DNA of 64,000 nucleotides, from the NCBI RefSeq assembly GCF_009017415.1, contig NC_092405.1, positions 496,001 through 560,000 on the forward strand. Reading direction: 5' to 3'. This document shows positions 34,269-45,471 of this stretch, one piece after another. The notes beneath the pieces are model-generated. The model was given only the letters and a program-made list of their open reading frames with translations, searched no databases and was not told the origin of the DNA. The position numbers and the translations under genes are program-made. Each line of letters begins with the position of its first letter. The stretch's first letter is position 1. Source of the stretch: Aspergillus flavus. Taxonomy: Eukaryota; Ascomycota; Eurotiomycetes; Eurotiales; Aspergillaceae.

Positions 34269-34702
34269 TTTGGTTGTGCATTTTTTCAGTTTACTTTCTA
34301 GTTCAATTTGCGGGCAATAGTCCCGATCCTTTGCATGCAGGCTGACCGCCACAAACCAAAAACAAGAGGACTGTGGAAGTCTATCAGATGATACCCAAAA
34401 CTGGATCCTGGACGATCTAATCTTTCTACATATCACATTTTGATGCCCCAAATACAAAGAACATGAATTGTCTCGCATCAATCATATTGCGTTGGGCAAA
34501 AATAAGAAATAGTAAAAGTAGCTCACAAAATTCTAAGAAAACGATCAGACAACTCGTAGGGTATCTACTCAAAAAGGAATATCAACACCGTCGGAAAAGT
34601 GGTAAAGTCACTGCCTAGCATGGTGCATGGTGCATATTGGGCTTGTTTGGCCGTACAGCCACACCTAGTTTATAAACATGCAGAGCGCAGGCAGGGCGCA
34701 AG
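34269..34702. other. Convergent 3' flanks of ureD and the AIM6-like gene
   Basis: 434 bp between two stop codons. Nothing beyond ordinary AT-rich 3' sequence; a short direct repeat GCATGGTGCATGGTGCATA lies near 34618. Confidence 0.6.
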
Positions 34703-36258
34703 CTAGTGCCACCAATCAAAGAACTTGGGACTCCAGTCCTGTTTAGTGGCACTTTGCAGATCGTCAACGTTGAGGATATCAACCCCTTCGCGAACCAGAA
34801 CGGTCCAGATATGATTTCTCAAACTCCGAGGCCAGCTAGGCAACTCCCAATACCGAACTTTGAGTCCGCGCTGGTGGGCACCCCGGATCTGCGCTTTCAT
34901 CTTGTCTATTTGTCGATCACTAAGGTGGAACAACCAAGGAAAGCCGATCGACTGCCTAAAAGAAACAGATGCATAGTAACTGTTGGTCCAGTTGAAAGTG
35001 CCAGGGCCGATCTCGTCACCGGATAAGCCTGAGAGGCCCTGACCGACATTCTCGTTAGACCGGCTTGTCATCACTCCTTCATCCCCTGGAATGTTATCTT
35101 CAGAACCTTGACTCCCAGCATTATCCATACCATAATTCTCAGCCAATATCTCTAAAGGAGCATCGAAGAAGATGTCTCGATAAGTAGTGTTCGCCGCCAC
35201 CATGTTGAAGGGGGTATTGCCCGTTCCCACAACTGTGACAGGGCCTTTGACCACGTCAGTACCGTTGAAGTGAGTAAGATAGCCACGTCTGCGGAGGGGT
35301 GATAACTGCTCGACGACCGTGTTCCATGTCGCCTCTCCTTCAGTCTTAAAATCAATGAGTAGGATAAGGCTCTGGGATGGGTCAGTGTCGAAAACCCCTT
35401 GCAACGACTGGTCTACAGTAGGGTGAAGTTTGGTAGTTGGGTTTTGTTTCTCAAGTATCCTTATTAAGGGATCAATGTATAAGTTCCTTAGTGTGCGCTG
35501 CCGCGTCAACGACGAAGTTGTATGGCCCACGTATAGCTCGTCGTCGAAGAGCCATACGTCGGCTTCCACGCCGATACAGCCCGCCTGTATAGCAGAAAAC
35601 AGGGGAACTGGCCGCCAATAGTCGTTGTGTGAATGACATCCGACTGGAACAATATCTCTGGTAAAGTCTGTGGGCCAATGTGAGACGTTCGCGCCCAACC
35701 TTTCCTCATGTTGCCAACGGAGAACTGACAAACGGCCGAGGTCATCCGAGAAGAACGTTATGACAATGCCACAGGCGATAATAATGAATTGAATGATACC
35801 TCTATGCGCGTGATAAGTAACCCCAGTGGTGGACGCTTCGCGACTTGGGAAACTTACAGCATGATGAAGAATCCTAGGAGAGGGAACAACACGCAACGGG
35901 GCAGCTTAGGTCTCCTACACTGTCTCGGAGAATAGTTCGGGGAATGACTCGAGTTAGCGAGCAATGGCAGTTCATCATCATCAGATTCTGTGTTCTTGGG
36001 CGCAGTGAAAGAAGAGGTCGCAGCCAGTCCACGTCTCCATGCAGGTAAATCCTCCAACCGGGTGGAACCACTCAATAAGCCCAGCTCATTCCCTTCATCG
36101 CCGACAGGCTCTTTCACAGACAATTTGGATTCTTTCAAGCCAGCCTTAAGCTCTACATCCTCACTATCACGATAACAGTCAAAGGTGTCGTTGCTTGCAT
36201 GAGGAGTATCAATGCGGGTGGAGTTCGAAACAAGTGGGGAGCGGGAAGGGGACGACAT
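34703..36258 (-). CDS. aim6: AIM6-family membrane-anchored phosphodiesterase-like protein
   Basis: Two exons, 36258-35858 and 35801-34703, joined in phase 2, encode 499 residues. The start MSSPSRSPLV is the first in-frame ATG. A Ser-rich cytosolic N-terminus (about 120 residues) precedes a transmembrane helix near 122-152, formed across the splice (FPLLGFFIML + GIIQFIIIACGIV). The rest is a PLC/GDPD-like TIM barrel: VGCHSHNDYWRPVPLF, then GVEADVWLFDDELYVGH with the metal-binding Glu and Asp, LILLIDFKTEG, and a C-terminal KVRYWELP strand. The family is named for yeast AIM6 (altered inheritance of mitochondria); no substrate is established, and the fungal members lack proof of activity. Several NxT/S sites suggest a luminal or extracellular barrel. 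Confidence 0.9.
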
Positions 36259-38169
36259 TCTTGGCCATAAAGCTTTGCCGATGCTGATCCCGCAGCTGTA
36301 AAGACAAGGAAGACTCAAGTCTAGTATGTACTGTCTTCCTTCACGAAGTCTTCCATGTTAGGAAGTAAGTGCGGCGTTGGATATCGTTATTGGTTCAGAA
36401 ACATCGGCGAATCTTTCCACCGTCACCCATATCCCACCAACAGCTTTTAGAGCGGTCACACAGTCAAACCGTTGGTAGGATAAGAGGTTCTCATTCGCTG
36501 GTATCTGCAGCTGTTAATTAAGAAGTGGAGTGCCTAGACCCTGAGGGGACTCTGATAAGTTGAGTCCTGAGTTCCATATGGTATGTACCTGCTACCGAGA
36601 AAGCTTTTACCCTGGGTTCAATGTAGAACTTTTGGCACTTAACCTTGACCCATTGTTGAGCACAGCCTCCTCGCCAGGGATATCCGAGGATAGATAATAT
36701 GGTAGCCTGGATTATACTGTAGACACTACAGAGTACTTGGCAATACTAGTGTTAAGTAGCCGAGGAGCTACAAATGATTATAGGTACAATTATCTCCCTC
36801 CAATTTTACTCACGCGGAAAAGATCAATGTCTCACTTACCGGTCAGTGGTCACCACCGAGGCAAGAACCATTTTCTATTCGGAATATATTTGCATAGAAT
36901 GCATGATGTCGTCAGGGATTACTGACATGCATTCTATTTTCGTACGCAGTATCAGAGCTACCCATGGCTCGGAGCATTACGCGTAAAGCTATTTACGGTA
37001 CGGTACACAGGTGACTTACTGTAACATGCGTGATGCAATCAGTAGGCAGAAAGTCGATAATTGCAGTTTTTATCCTTTTTTTTTGGCTTTCTTCCCCCTC
37101 ATTGTTTCACTTAAGCTTCACTTGGTCTAAACGAGCACCAAGAGTTTCTTTAAGGTCTGAGTTTATCTGTATACTATTGGATAAAACCAGCCCTTGTAAC
37201 ATACATCCCCCTTCTACCCGCATGAATTAAACTTAAGGACCTACAGGAACGTTCTCCACACGTGACTTTACCGCTCTCACAAGTGCGCCTACGGAGAGTT
37301 CTCCGGACAGCATAGCCACCACCACTACCAACGATCACCCCAAGTTCCTCATTACCGGTCCCACCTGTGCTTTCCGGGACGATGAATTCAAAATGCGACG
37401 ATTACACGTTTCAACAGTACTGTGTATACACTGGACGGGTTACCCTATCACAACTGACATTGGGTACTTTCTGTCTCTACGCTATCTGGTAGGACGAATC
37501 TAGGACCTAGTAATGACACCCTGTGTTCATTTCAGTGTCTAACTCACTGGCCTGAAAAGATATTATATACCTTGTAAGATTTTGTTTACGGGTTTGCCGT
37601 TTTGCGTTTTGGACCCTTAATCCTAGGATAGTCAAAAAGGCTACTAGGGACTCGGAGTGGTATTACGCATTTCCATCTGAATAAACGAATACTACGGAGT
37701 AGAGGGTTTTGACATTACGGCCGAGGTTGGAGACACAAATTACAATAATATGTGGTTTCCATAGTACAGGCATGATTCATGTGTCATGTGTGAGCTTGGA
37801 ACTAGATAGGAGTACAAAGTATATATTCATTGGTTTAGTATGAAACGATTCCCGGAATATATATATACTTGATTTTATTCATGGTTCACGCGGTAGCTAG
37901 CGATATAGGATTGCGTAGATTAGACTATCATCTCGCGGAAGAAGTCCATATTTAAGTCTATATACCAGAGAAAACAAAAAAAGTAAAATAAAATAAAGAC
38001 ATCAAAGGATAATGAGACTCCAAACTGACACAAGCATACGGACAGAAAGGTGGGCAATCTTATCAGCCGCGATTAGATATGCCGCCCGAAAAGAAAAAAT
38101 TAAAGTTGCCATTCAAATCCACCTCCGCAGATTCTCATCACCAACAACTGCAGAACCACCATAGTCAAA
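36259..38169. other. 1.9-kb divergent intergenic region
   Basis: Lies between the starts of the AIM6-like gene and the basic coiled-coil gene. No convincing gene; open frames are under 75 codons. The word TACGGAGTA occurs near 37693, a motif also seen near 57449. The stretch just upstream of 38170 is A-rich (37970-38110). I see nothing else. Confidence 0.55.
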
Positions 38170-39207
38170 ATGCCTCACAAACATAAGCGGAAACGAAATG
38201 ATACGGAGTAAGTTTAACTTCTCGTAATTTGAATTATGCTGTGTCACCAATAACCTGATCTTACTAGTATCTACGACCTCCCACCTACTATGATCGCAAA
38301 GGCTCTCCCGGTCCGCGATCCCAATTCCAAGAACAAGAAATCAAAAAAGAATGTCAAGGACAACAAGCCCCAAGATAAACTCCAAGCCCGTCAGAAAGCT
38401 GCTACAGACGATGATACCCCCAAAGCATTTCGCCGGTTGATGCAATTCCAGACACAAGGAAAGCAGGCGCCATCGAAACCAAATACTGGCGAGAGTAAGA
38501 AGCGGAAAAGAGGGGCGGAAAACACCGATAATGCGAAACAAACTACGCGCAAGAAGTCTGCCCCTGTGGCGGTAGTGGACCAGAGTACCGATGTCGAACC
38601 CCAAGTGAAGCCGAAGATCCTTCCGGGAGAGAAGCTGTCAGATTTCGCGGCGCGAGTAGATCGCGAAATGCCCATTGCTGGAATGAAGAGATCTGGTAAA
38701 CCCGCAAAGTCGGATCTCGCTGATATCCGTGAGCATAAAGTAACGAAACATGAGAAACATTTACTCCGACTACAATCAATGTGGCGGAAGGAGGAGGCAG
38801 AAATCCAAGAACGTGAGGCTGCTGAGCGTGAAGAGCGAGAGGCAGAACTGGAAGACCAGTTAGAATTATGGAAGGAATGGGAAGTTGAGGCCGGCCAGGG
38901 CAAGGCGAAAAAGAAGGGAGCTGGTGCAAGAAAGAGGGGTGGACAGGGTGCCGATAATTCAGATCCTTGGGCTAAGCTGAAGAGTAAGGACCGTTTGAAT
39001 AAACCTGCGAATCCTTTCGAAATTGCCGAGGCACCGCCGCAGTTGACGAAGCCAAGGGAGATTTTCAAGGTCAGAGGCGGTGCTAAAGTCGATGTTGCTA
39101 ATGTGCCGACTGCTGTTGGTAGCTTGAGGAAAAGAGAGGAGTTGGCTAACGAGAGAAGAACTATCGTGGAGGAATACCGGAAGCTGATGGCTGAAAAGAG
39201 GCGATAA
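38170..39207 (+). CDS. Basic coiled-coil protein, possibly CCDC137-like nucleolar protein
   Basis: Two exons, 38170-38207 and 38268-39207, joined in phase 2, encode 325 residues. The short first exon gives MPHKHKRKRNDT, then DIYDLPPTMIAKALPVRD. The protein is very basic with many Lys/Arg clusters. An LPGEKLSDFAARVDREMP segment near 142-160 recalls the GES-x-x-AF-x-RV-type motif of CCDC137-like proteins, and a Glu/Arg coiled coil follows (about 185-220). The C-terminus has KPREIFKVRGGAKVDVANVP and ends in an amphipathic helix. Nucleolar localisation is inferred from composition; I know no assigned function. Its 3' end converges on rrp5, 289 bp away. Confidence 0.82.
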
Positions 39208-39496
39208 ATCTCCGGGAAGGCTTACGACAACAATCCAGTTCTTGGTCTCATTTTTGACAAAGGCGTTCAGTCCTCAAGCTTTCTTTATCCATAATTATAT
39301 CTCTTGATCGCTGAGGTGTCCGTATGGTTTCTCTAATCTACAATCTACTGACGAGGTAATCCCAAAGCACACTTGCATGGTATCATACTTGTAAATTTTC
39401 GAGAATAAGATATCACAGTTGGAAGGCTTTTTATATACAGTATCTATGACCCAAACACAATGCCATCATAAAATATGTTCACACAGGATGCGGAGT

Positions 39497-42400
39497 CTAC
39501 TCTTGCTGCAGAGACTTGACATAATCTGCTGCCTTCGCTTTGATGTCTTCCACCATCTTTTCATTACCACCATCAGCTGCTGCAAGCTTCTCCTCAAAAG
39601 CAAGCCATTTCTTGAAAAAGAACCGCGCCTGCTTGGGCCGGAGTTTCTTGCTCGCTTCCACAGACGCGACGCCCTTCTTGGAGTCCCGGATGCCAAGTAC
39701 ACGTTCGAATAACCGACGGACCTGCTCGGCATCACCATTCTTGATCTCCAAATCCAAAAGGATGTTCCACAAATCAATCCGTTTAGGGAACGAAGAGAGG
39801 AGACCCTCGAACACTGTGCGGCCACGCTCAACATCTCCGTGCTCAGAGCGGAACTCCAGCTGTGCGAACTTGGATGTAGTTTCGACGTGAGTGTGAGAAG
39901 GAAGCGACTGCAGAGCGCGAGGCAGAAGGGCACGTCCACGTTCGGGAGCAGCCATATTGTCAAACAGGAAGCTGGCGTAGTTCAGGAAGAACTTGGGCGA
40001 CTGGGAGATCTTCTTCTTAAGAGCAGTCTGGAAGAGCTCATCCGCTTTCTGTACGAAATTATAGTTAGCCATCGGAACGAAAGTAGACAGTATCAGAGAA
40101 CGCGAAGCTTACCTCATTCTTTCCAGACTGGATGTAAATGCTGATGAGACGCTCATAGACTTCCTGAGTGTCGTTGTATTGACAAGCCCGCTTGAACACC
40201 TCGTCAATAGTGTCATCGTTGCCATAAGTATTTTCTAAGTTGAGCATTGCCACCCAAATGTTCAGCTTTTCAGCGTCTTGGCCAATGGTAATGGTGCGAA
40301 GAGCACGCTCGGCAATATCCCTTGCCTTCTCGACTTCACCAAGCTCCAGTTGGAAGGCCATGTACCTCAGCCAAAGGAGTGATGAATCGGGTTCACCAAG
40401 CAAGAGTCGCTCGTAATCAGCCACTGATTGTGGCCCATTGGCGTCTAATTCACCAGTTCGGTCGACCTGTATCTCAGGCTTGCGGTGTTTCTTCTTCTTC
40501 TTCCGCCCTGACTCATCTTCGTCATCAGAATCGGACGAAGCGGCCTTCTCATCATCGTCCATTACATTGCCACTCCAATCGAAGCCGCTTGCTCCGAGAC
40601 CTCCCTGTCTGTTTGATGGAGCTTTGGTAATAGATTCATCGTCACTTTGTTCGGAATCACTCTCACTGTCCTCTTCAACATCAACTCCTCCCATGGAGAT
40701 GTCGCTGTCATCGTCGCTATCATTTTCATCTACATCGACACCACCGAAGCCATCTAGACTAATGCCTTCGGAATCGTCATCCTCATCATCATTGTCGCTG
40801 CCTTCAACATCGTTCTCGTCTTCATCCTTGAAATAAGAAGCCTTCAGTCCGAAAGATATCTTTCCTTGCTTGCGGTCAATCTTGAGGATCTTGGCCTTAA
40901 CAGCATCGCCCTCGTCATACACAGTCCGGGCATCATCAACCCGATTCTCAGCCATCTCGCTGCGATGGCAAAGGCCACTGATGTTTGCAGAACCATCAAC
41001 AACGATGAATGCGCCGAACTCCTCGACTTTACGGATCTTGCCGGTGACAATTTGGCCAGGCTTGAGATCATGGAGTTTGACCGGTGCCTTGTAGTTGGGG
41101 TCTAAAACAGACTCTTTCAGGCAGATTTGCAACCTGCCCTGTTCTGGGTCTACGACAGTGACGCGACCCTTCACTAGTTGGTCAACCTGGAAAGAATCCT
41201 TCCACTCCTTAAGGTAAGAGTCTGAGAGATCAGATACACGGACATAAGCAGTTACACCGTGGCCCAGTGTCACAAAGAGCCCATTATCAGCCACCTTCCG
41301 TACGAAGCCTCGCACAACATCATTAACCTTAACCTGCTCCATTGAAGTGATTTCGGGATCTTGAACGGGGAGCGATGAACTCAGGACCTTAGAAGGACGG
41401 AGGGACAGGGAGATCTTCTTGTTAGCTTTATCAACAGAGATGACACAAGCGCGGAGCACCTCATTCTTGTGGTAGATTGTGGGGTTTGCCTTGGAGTAGT
41501 CGTCTGTCAAGTCGATCATATCAACTGCACCGACTATGGTATCGGTCAATTGCATAATGACCTGCCTTTCAGTGACCTTGGTGACTCTTCCCGGCAAGAT
41601 CATGCCGACGGTGATATCATCCAAGGAAAGAGTCTCAGAGCCCTTCTTAGCCGAGAGATCTAAGCGGCCTTTCTCGATATCCACCGCAGAGACATTGACT
41701 CTCAAGGCAGACCCTATAGGGAAGTGCTTTTCCACATCGGCTAATAGAGACAAGTCATCAGATGCATCCATGAGGCGCAATCTACCCCGAACGTTAGGGG
41801 ACAGGTTGACCCAGAGGCAATTATCAGCAATGTTGTTGATGAAACCCAACCACGACGAGCCAACTTGAACTTGTTCCAGGTTCAGAGGGAGAGGATCGGC
41901 GGCCTGAAGGAAGCTTGGCTTTACGGAAAGCTCAAAAACGGGGAACTTCCCAGTACGATGACTTATCGGAAGGAACTTGTGGCTGCGAGCGTCATGAACA
42001 CCTAAAATTCTCGCCGAAATAAGTTGCTTGGGACGGAAGAACCGTAAAGGCTGCTTCCGGTCTTTGATATCCTCCCAACTATCGAAAACTTCGGAGACAT
42101 CGATCCGGCCCTGAATGTTGTCGGCTAGCTGAACGTTGATCTGTGTCGCCTTCACGGAAACGATCTTGCACTTAGTAACCCTCCCAAAACTGAAATCAGA
42201 CATCGAATTGACACTGTCGTCGATAGCGTTGGTAACAATGTCATCAGAAGGGGCGCTCTTGACAGCGGACTTCGCGGCTGGCTTTTTAGGACCAGCTTGG
42301 GTTGCCTCGGCAGGGTTTCTGCTCAGGATGAACCTGCGGAAATCGGGATCGACGGAATGTACCGTTGCTGAGACTACTTGTGACTTGGTCAAGCCAAAAT

Positions 42401-45099
42401 CTGGCTTGTTCAAATTTTCGTCACCAACAAGTCGTTTGGGCACTAGTCCGATGACACCACCTAAGAACTCAACGAATACTCCGGTCATTGTTATGTTCCG
42501 AACGAAGCCAGTAACTTCGGCCCCTTCCTGGACATCCTCAAAGCTTGCTGGGATAAGTCCCTGCTTGGCAGCTTTCTTGAGACTTGCTCTGCCTGACACT
42601 CTAATGAGCCTGCGAGTCCGCTGGATATCGAGGACGAGCAATTCATTGAGCTTTTGGCCAACACGAATTTTCGATAGAGTGGAGCTCTGTTTAGAAGGGG
42701 AGCCATCGACTACATGATCGAGGTTCAACCGAGCTACGAGTCCATAGTCATCCAATTTAAGAAGTAGGTCGTCGCTCGACTTCTCGAAGACCGTTCCAGT
42801 AACAAGCAAGCCAGGGTGAATGCTCTCAAAAGCTTTTTTGTAGGTCTCGGTAAAAGTGGAAGGATCCTTGCAGGACACAGCGAGCTTTTCAAGAGACGAA
42901 TCCACACTAAGTGCGTGGACATTCACCACCTGGCCTAGCCTAAAGTGCTGAGACGGGTCCTTGATGTAGGCCTCGCTCATCTCTGAAACGGGAAGGAAAC
43001 CTCGCACGGAACCGTAGAACTGAACCACAGCACCATGTGGCTTCAGGTTCACGATAGTTCCAGGGGACTGCGCTCCGGCAACGATGCTGTCGTAATCTTT
43101 CCAAATGGCGGATTCACTGTTCAGCAGACTCTTCTTTAGAGTAAGTCGAATCTGGCGTTTCTCTGGATTGACTGATAGAATCCTAGCCGAAACAGTCATT
43201 CCTTCCCTGAATTTCTTCTCGGGGAACTGAAGGGCCGTGTCCGCAAAGTGCATCGATGGGACAAGGCCTGTGATACCGTCAGCCAAAGCGACAATCAAGC
43301 CATCTAATCCGCTTGGTCCGATAAGCAGCTTCTCGATTTTGCCCTTGACGACCGCGCCAATAGTAACATCTTCGATACGAAGGAAAGGCTGGTCAATAAC
43401 CGATCTCTCAAATGACAAGAGATACAAGTTATCGAGGGCACTGTAACCCACAACCCTTCCTTCATGGGTGGAATCCGTCCGGAATGGCCCGTATTCGGCA
43501 GAAATACTTTCAACCTGCCCATCTGCTAGCTTCGACACATGAACGAATCCCACATGTTTTGTTGATCCAATTTGTACGTAAACTCCGAGACCAGGATCAA
43601 CCTTGATCACCTTCGCCTCAGGTACGATAGCAGAAATGGCTGGGGCATCTTCAGAACTTCCAGGCCCTTGAGTTTCGGAAGTAAATTTGCAGACATGATC
43701 GAGCAATGAAAAGCCGACCTTGTACGGATCGGAGGCCGGGAAGGTGGAAATAAGGCGACCCTTAACTTTGGCACCGATCTTATATTTATTAGCCAGATCG
43801 TCGGGGCTCGAGTTTCCACCAGACTGCACCAAATCCACAGTTGTATCTAACATGCCCATTATCTTTCCAGTGGCTCCGCTAGACGTGACTTCAGTCAAAA
43901 GGATTTCAGCTGCTGTGCCTGGAAGGAAGGAGTTGATCGTAGGCGCTGTGCTGAGATAATGCGACTTCTTTATAGATCCGGAAGATTGCAGGTTGGCGGA
44001 CAGCTTCAAAACATTACCGTTGGCGTTCTGGCCAGTGACCATACAGAGGAAAACTGAACCTTCCTTAATAGTCGAGTAATCCGTCTTAGGATCAATTTCC
44101 TTCTTGGACATGAAGCCCTTGATGTCGGCGCCCTCAATCCCCAAGTCCATAACCAGACCGTGGTCTTCGACGCTCACAACCGACGCTTGAACGGCAGTGT
44201 TGTCGACGAGGTCGGATTTTAAAAGTCCAAAATTAGCTTGCCTCGGGTCGACCGTGAGCTCGATGCGTTTCCTACTCTTGGAGCTAGCATCCGCCGCATT
44301 GTTTCCAACAGACACAACGTATGCGCGTAGATATTGGCCCAAATAGAAATAATCGCTCAAATCAATAGAATCTTCATCGTCATCATCATCGTCATCATCC
44401 TCTTCAGCATTTTCGTCTTCATTTAGAAGATTCTCAATCTTCTCTTCTAATCTTTTCGAGACCGCTGTTAAGGGAACGTAACCGGTAAGGTTATTCGGTA
44501 AAGAAAGACCGATGTCGTGTGCACTGATGCTTGAGACTTGACCTAGCACCATGGTCCCGGGCACAACACGCTGCACAGGTTAGCAACGTCCTATAATATA
44601 TGTAAGGTATTCTTGGTAAGCTTACCTTGAAGTTGAGGCCTTCAATTCGCACACCCTGCTTGTCTTGCGCTTCATCTGCACTTTTCTTGCTTTTGGTCTT
44701 GCGCTTACGAGACTTCTTCGTAGCTGTCGCTGTAGTGTCGTCCACATCTTCCATCTCTGCATCTTCGTCATGCTCATCATTTTTAGAAGAACCCTTAGTC
44801 GCCTTCTGCTCGAAGAGAACATCTTTTGTGGCTTGAATTTGAATTTGCTTTCGTTCAAGAGGTGTCAAGACACTACCTCCACCACGAGGGAAAGATGGTT
44901 CGTCGTCACGTAAGACTGTGAGCTCTGAAGCCTTGGGGCCCGAACCTGCGTCAGGTTTTGTCTTGCCTTCACCGGAAGCGCCTGTCTTTTGTTTCTTCTG
45001 ATCCTTGCGCTCTTCTGCCCCAACTCGTACACGTTTTTGAGATTGACGGGCAGATGCAGCCTCCTCGGCAGAGGCGCCCTTGCGCTTGATTGGAGCCAT
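39497..45099 (-). CDS. rrp5: rRNA biogenesis protein Rrp5
   Basis: Large factor needed for both 18S and 5.8S/25S pre-rRNA processing. Three exons, 45099-44626, 44570-40113 and 40048-39497, all phase 0, encode about 1827 residues. The N-terminus is Lys/Arg-rich (MAPIKRKGAS). A long series of S1 RNA-binding domains follows, seen as repeated G-x2-hydrophobic-x-G-x-V starts, for example PGTMVLGQVSSIS, DVTIGAVVKGKIEKL, DITVGMILPGRVTKV and LKPGQIVTGKIRKVEEFGAFI. An acidic linker precedes C-terminal HAT/TPR helices (DYERLLLGEPDSSLLWLRYMAFQL, and RIDLWNILLDLEIKNGD). Omitting the last 64-nt intron loses about 180 residues of the HAT region. Length agrees with fungal Rrp5. Confidence 0.96.
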
Positions 45100-45471
45100 A
45101 GCTATAAAATAAGACTTGTTGAGCTGCTCCAAAGCTCTAAGTCCGGACACAAATTTGGCGGAGTAAAAAAAATAAAATTTCTAGATTGAAAAGCCGATCG
45201 CTCAATCTGGACCGCCTGCCTAATGCAGTAGCTAGATCTACCTTAATTGAATGCCTCACCGCCTGCCACAATAAGCGACTCGCGTCACGAAAAGGCACGT
45301 CGACACGAGACTCGACGACTTTTTCCGCGACGTGAGCATTGCTGGACGAGTATTAGTCCTCCTGTGAGCTCCACTATGCGTCTGTCTTCTGCCACTTAGC
45401 CCCAACATCCTCTTTTCTCTCCACTCGTTCCTGTAGAATGTCTCTGTCTGCCTGCTTCTCTTGATGGCACA
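45100..45471. promoter_or_regulatory. Divergent promoter of rrp5 and cdt2 with SCB-like site
   Basis: 372 bp between divergent starts. At 45281-45292 CGCGTCACGAAA combines a CGCGTC word with CACGAAA, the SCB core recognised by Swi4-type factors; it lies about 185 bp upstream of the cdt2 ATG. Near the rrp5 side an A-rich stretch followed by AAAATTT (45163-45181) resembles the RRPE element of ribosome-biogenesis genes. Both assignments are by motif only. Two upstream AUGs precede cdt2 (see findings). Confidence 0.4.

Noticed and set aside
38391..39068. 225-codon open frame antisense to the basic coiled-coil gene
   Set aside because: Ser/Phe-rich complement of Lys/Arg/Glu codons; the sense gene is well supported.
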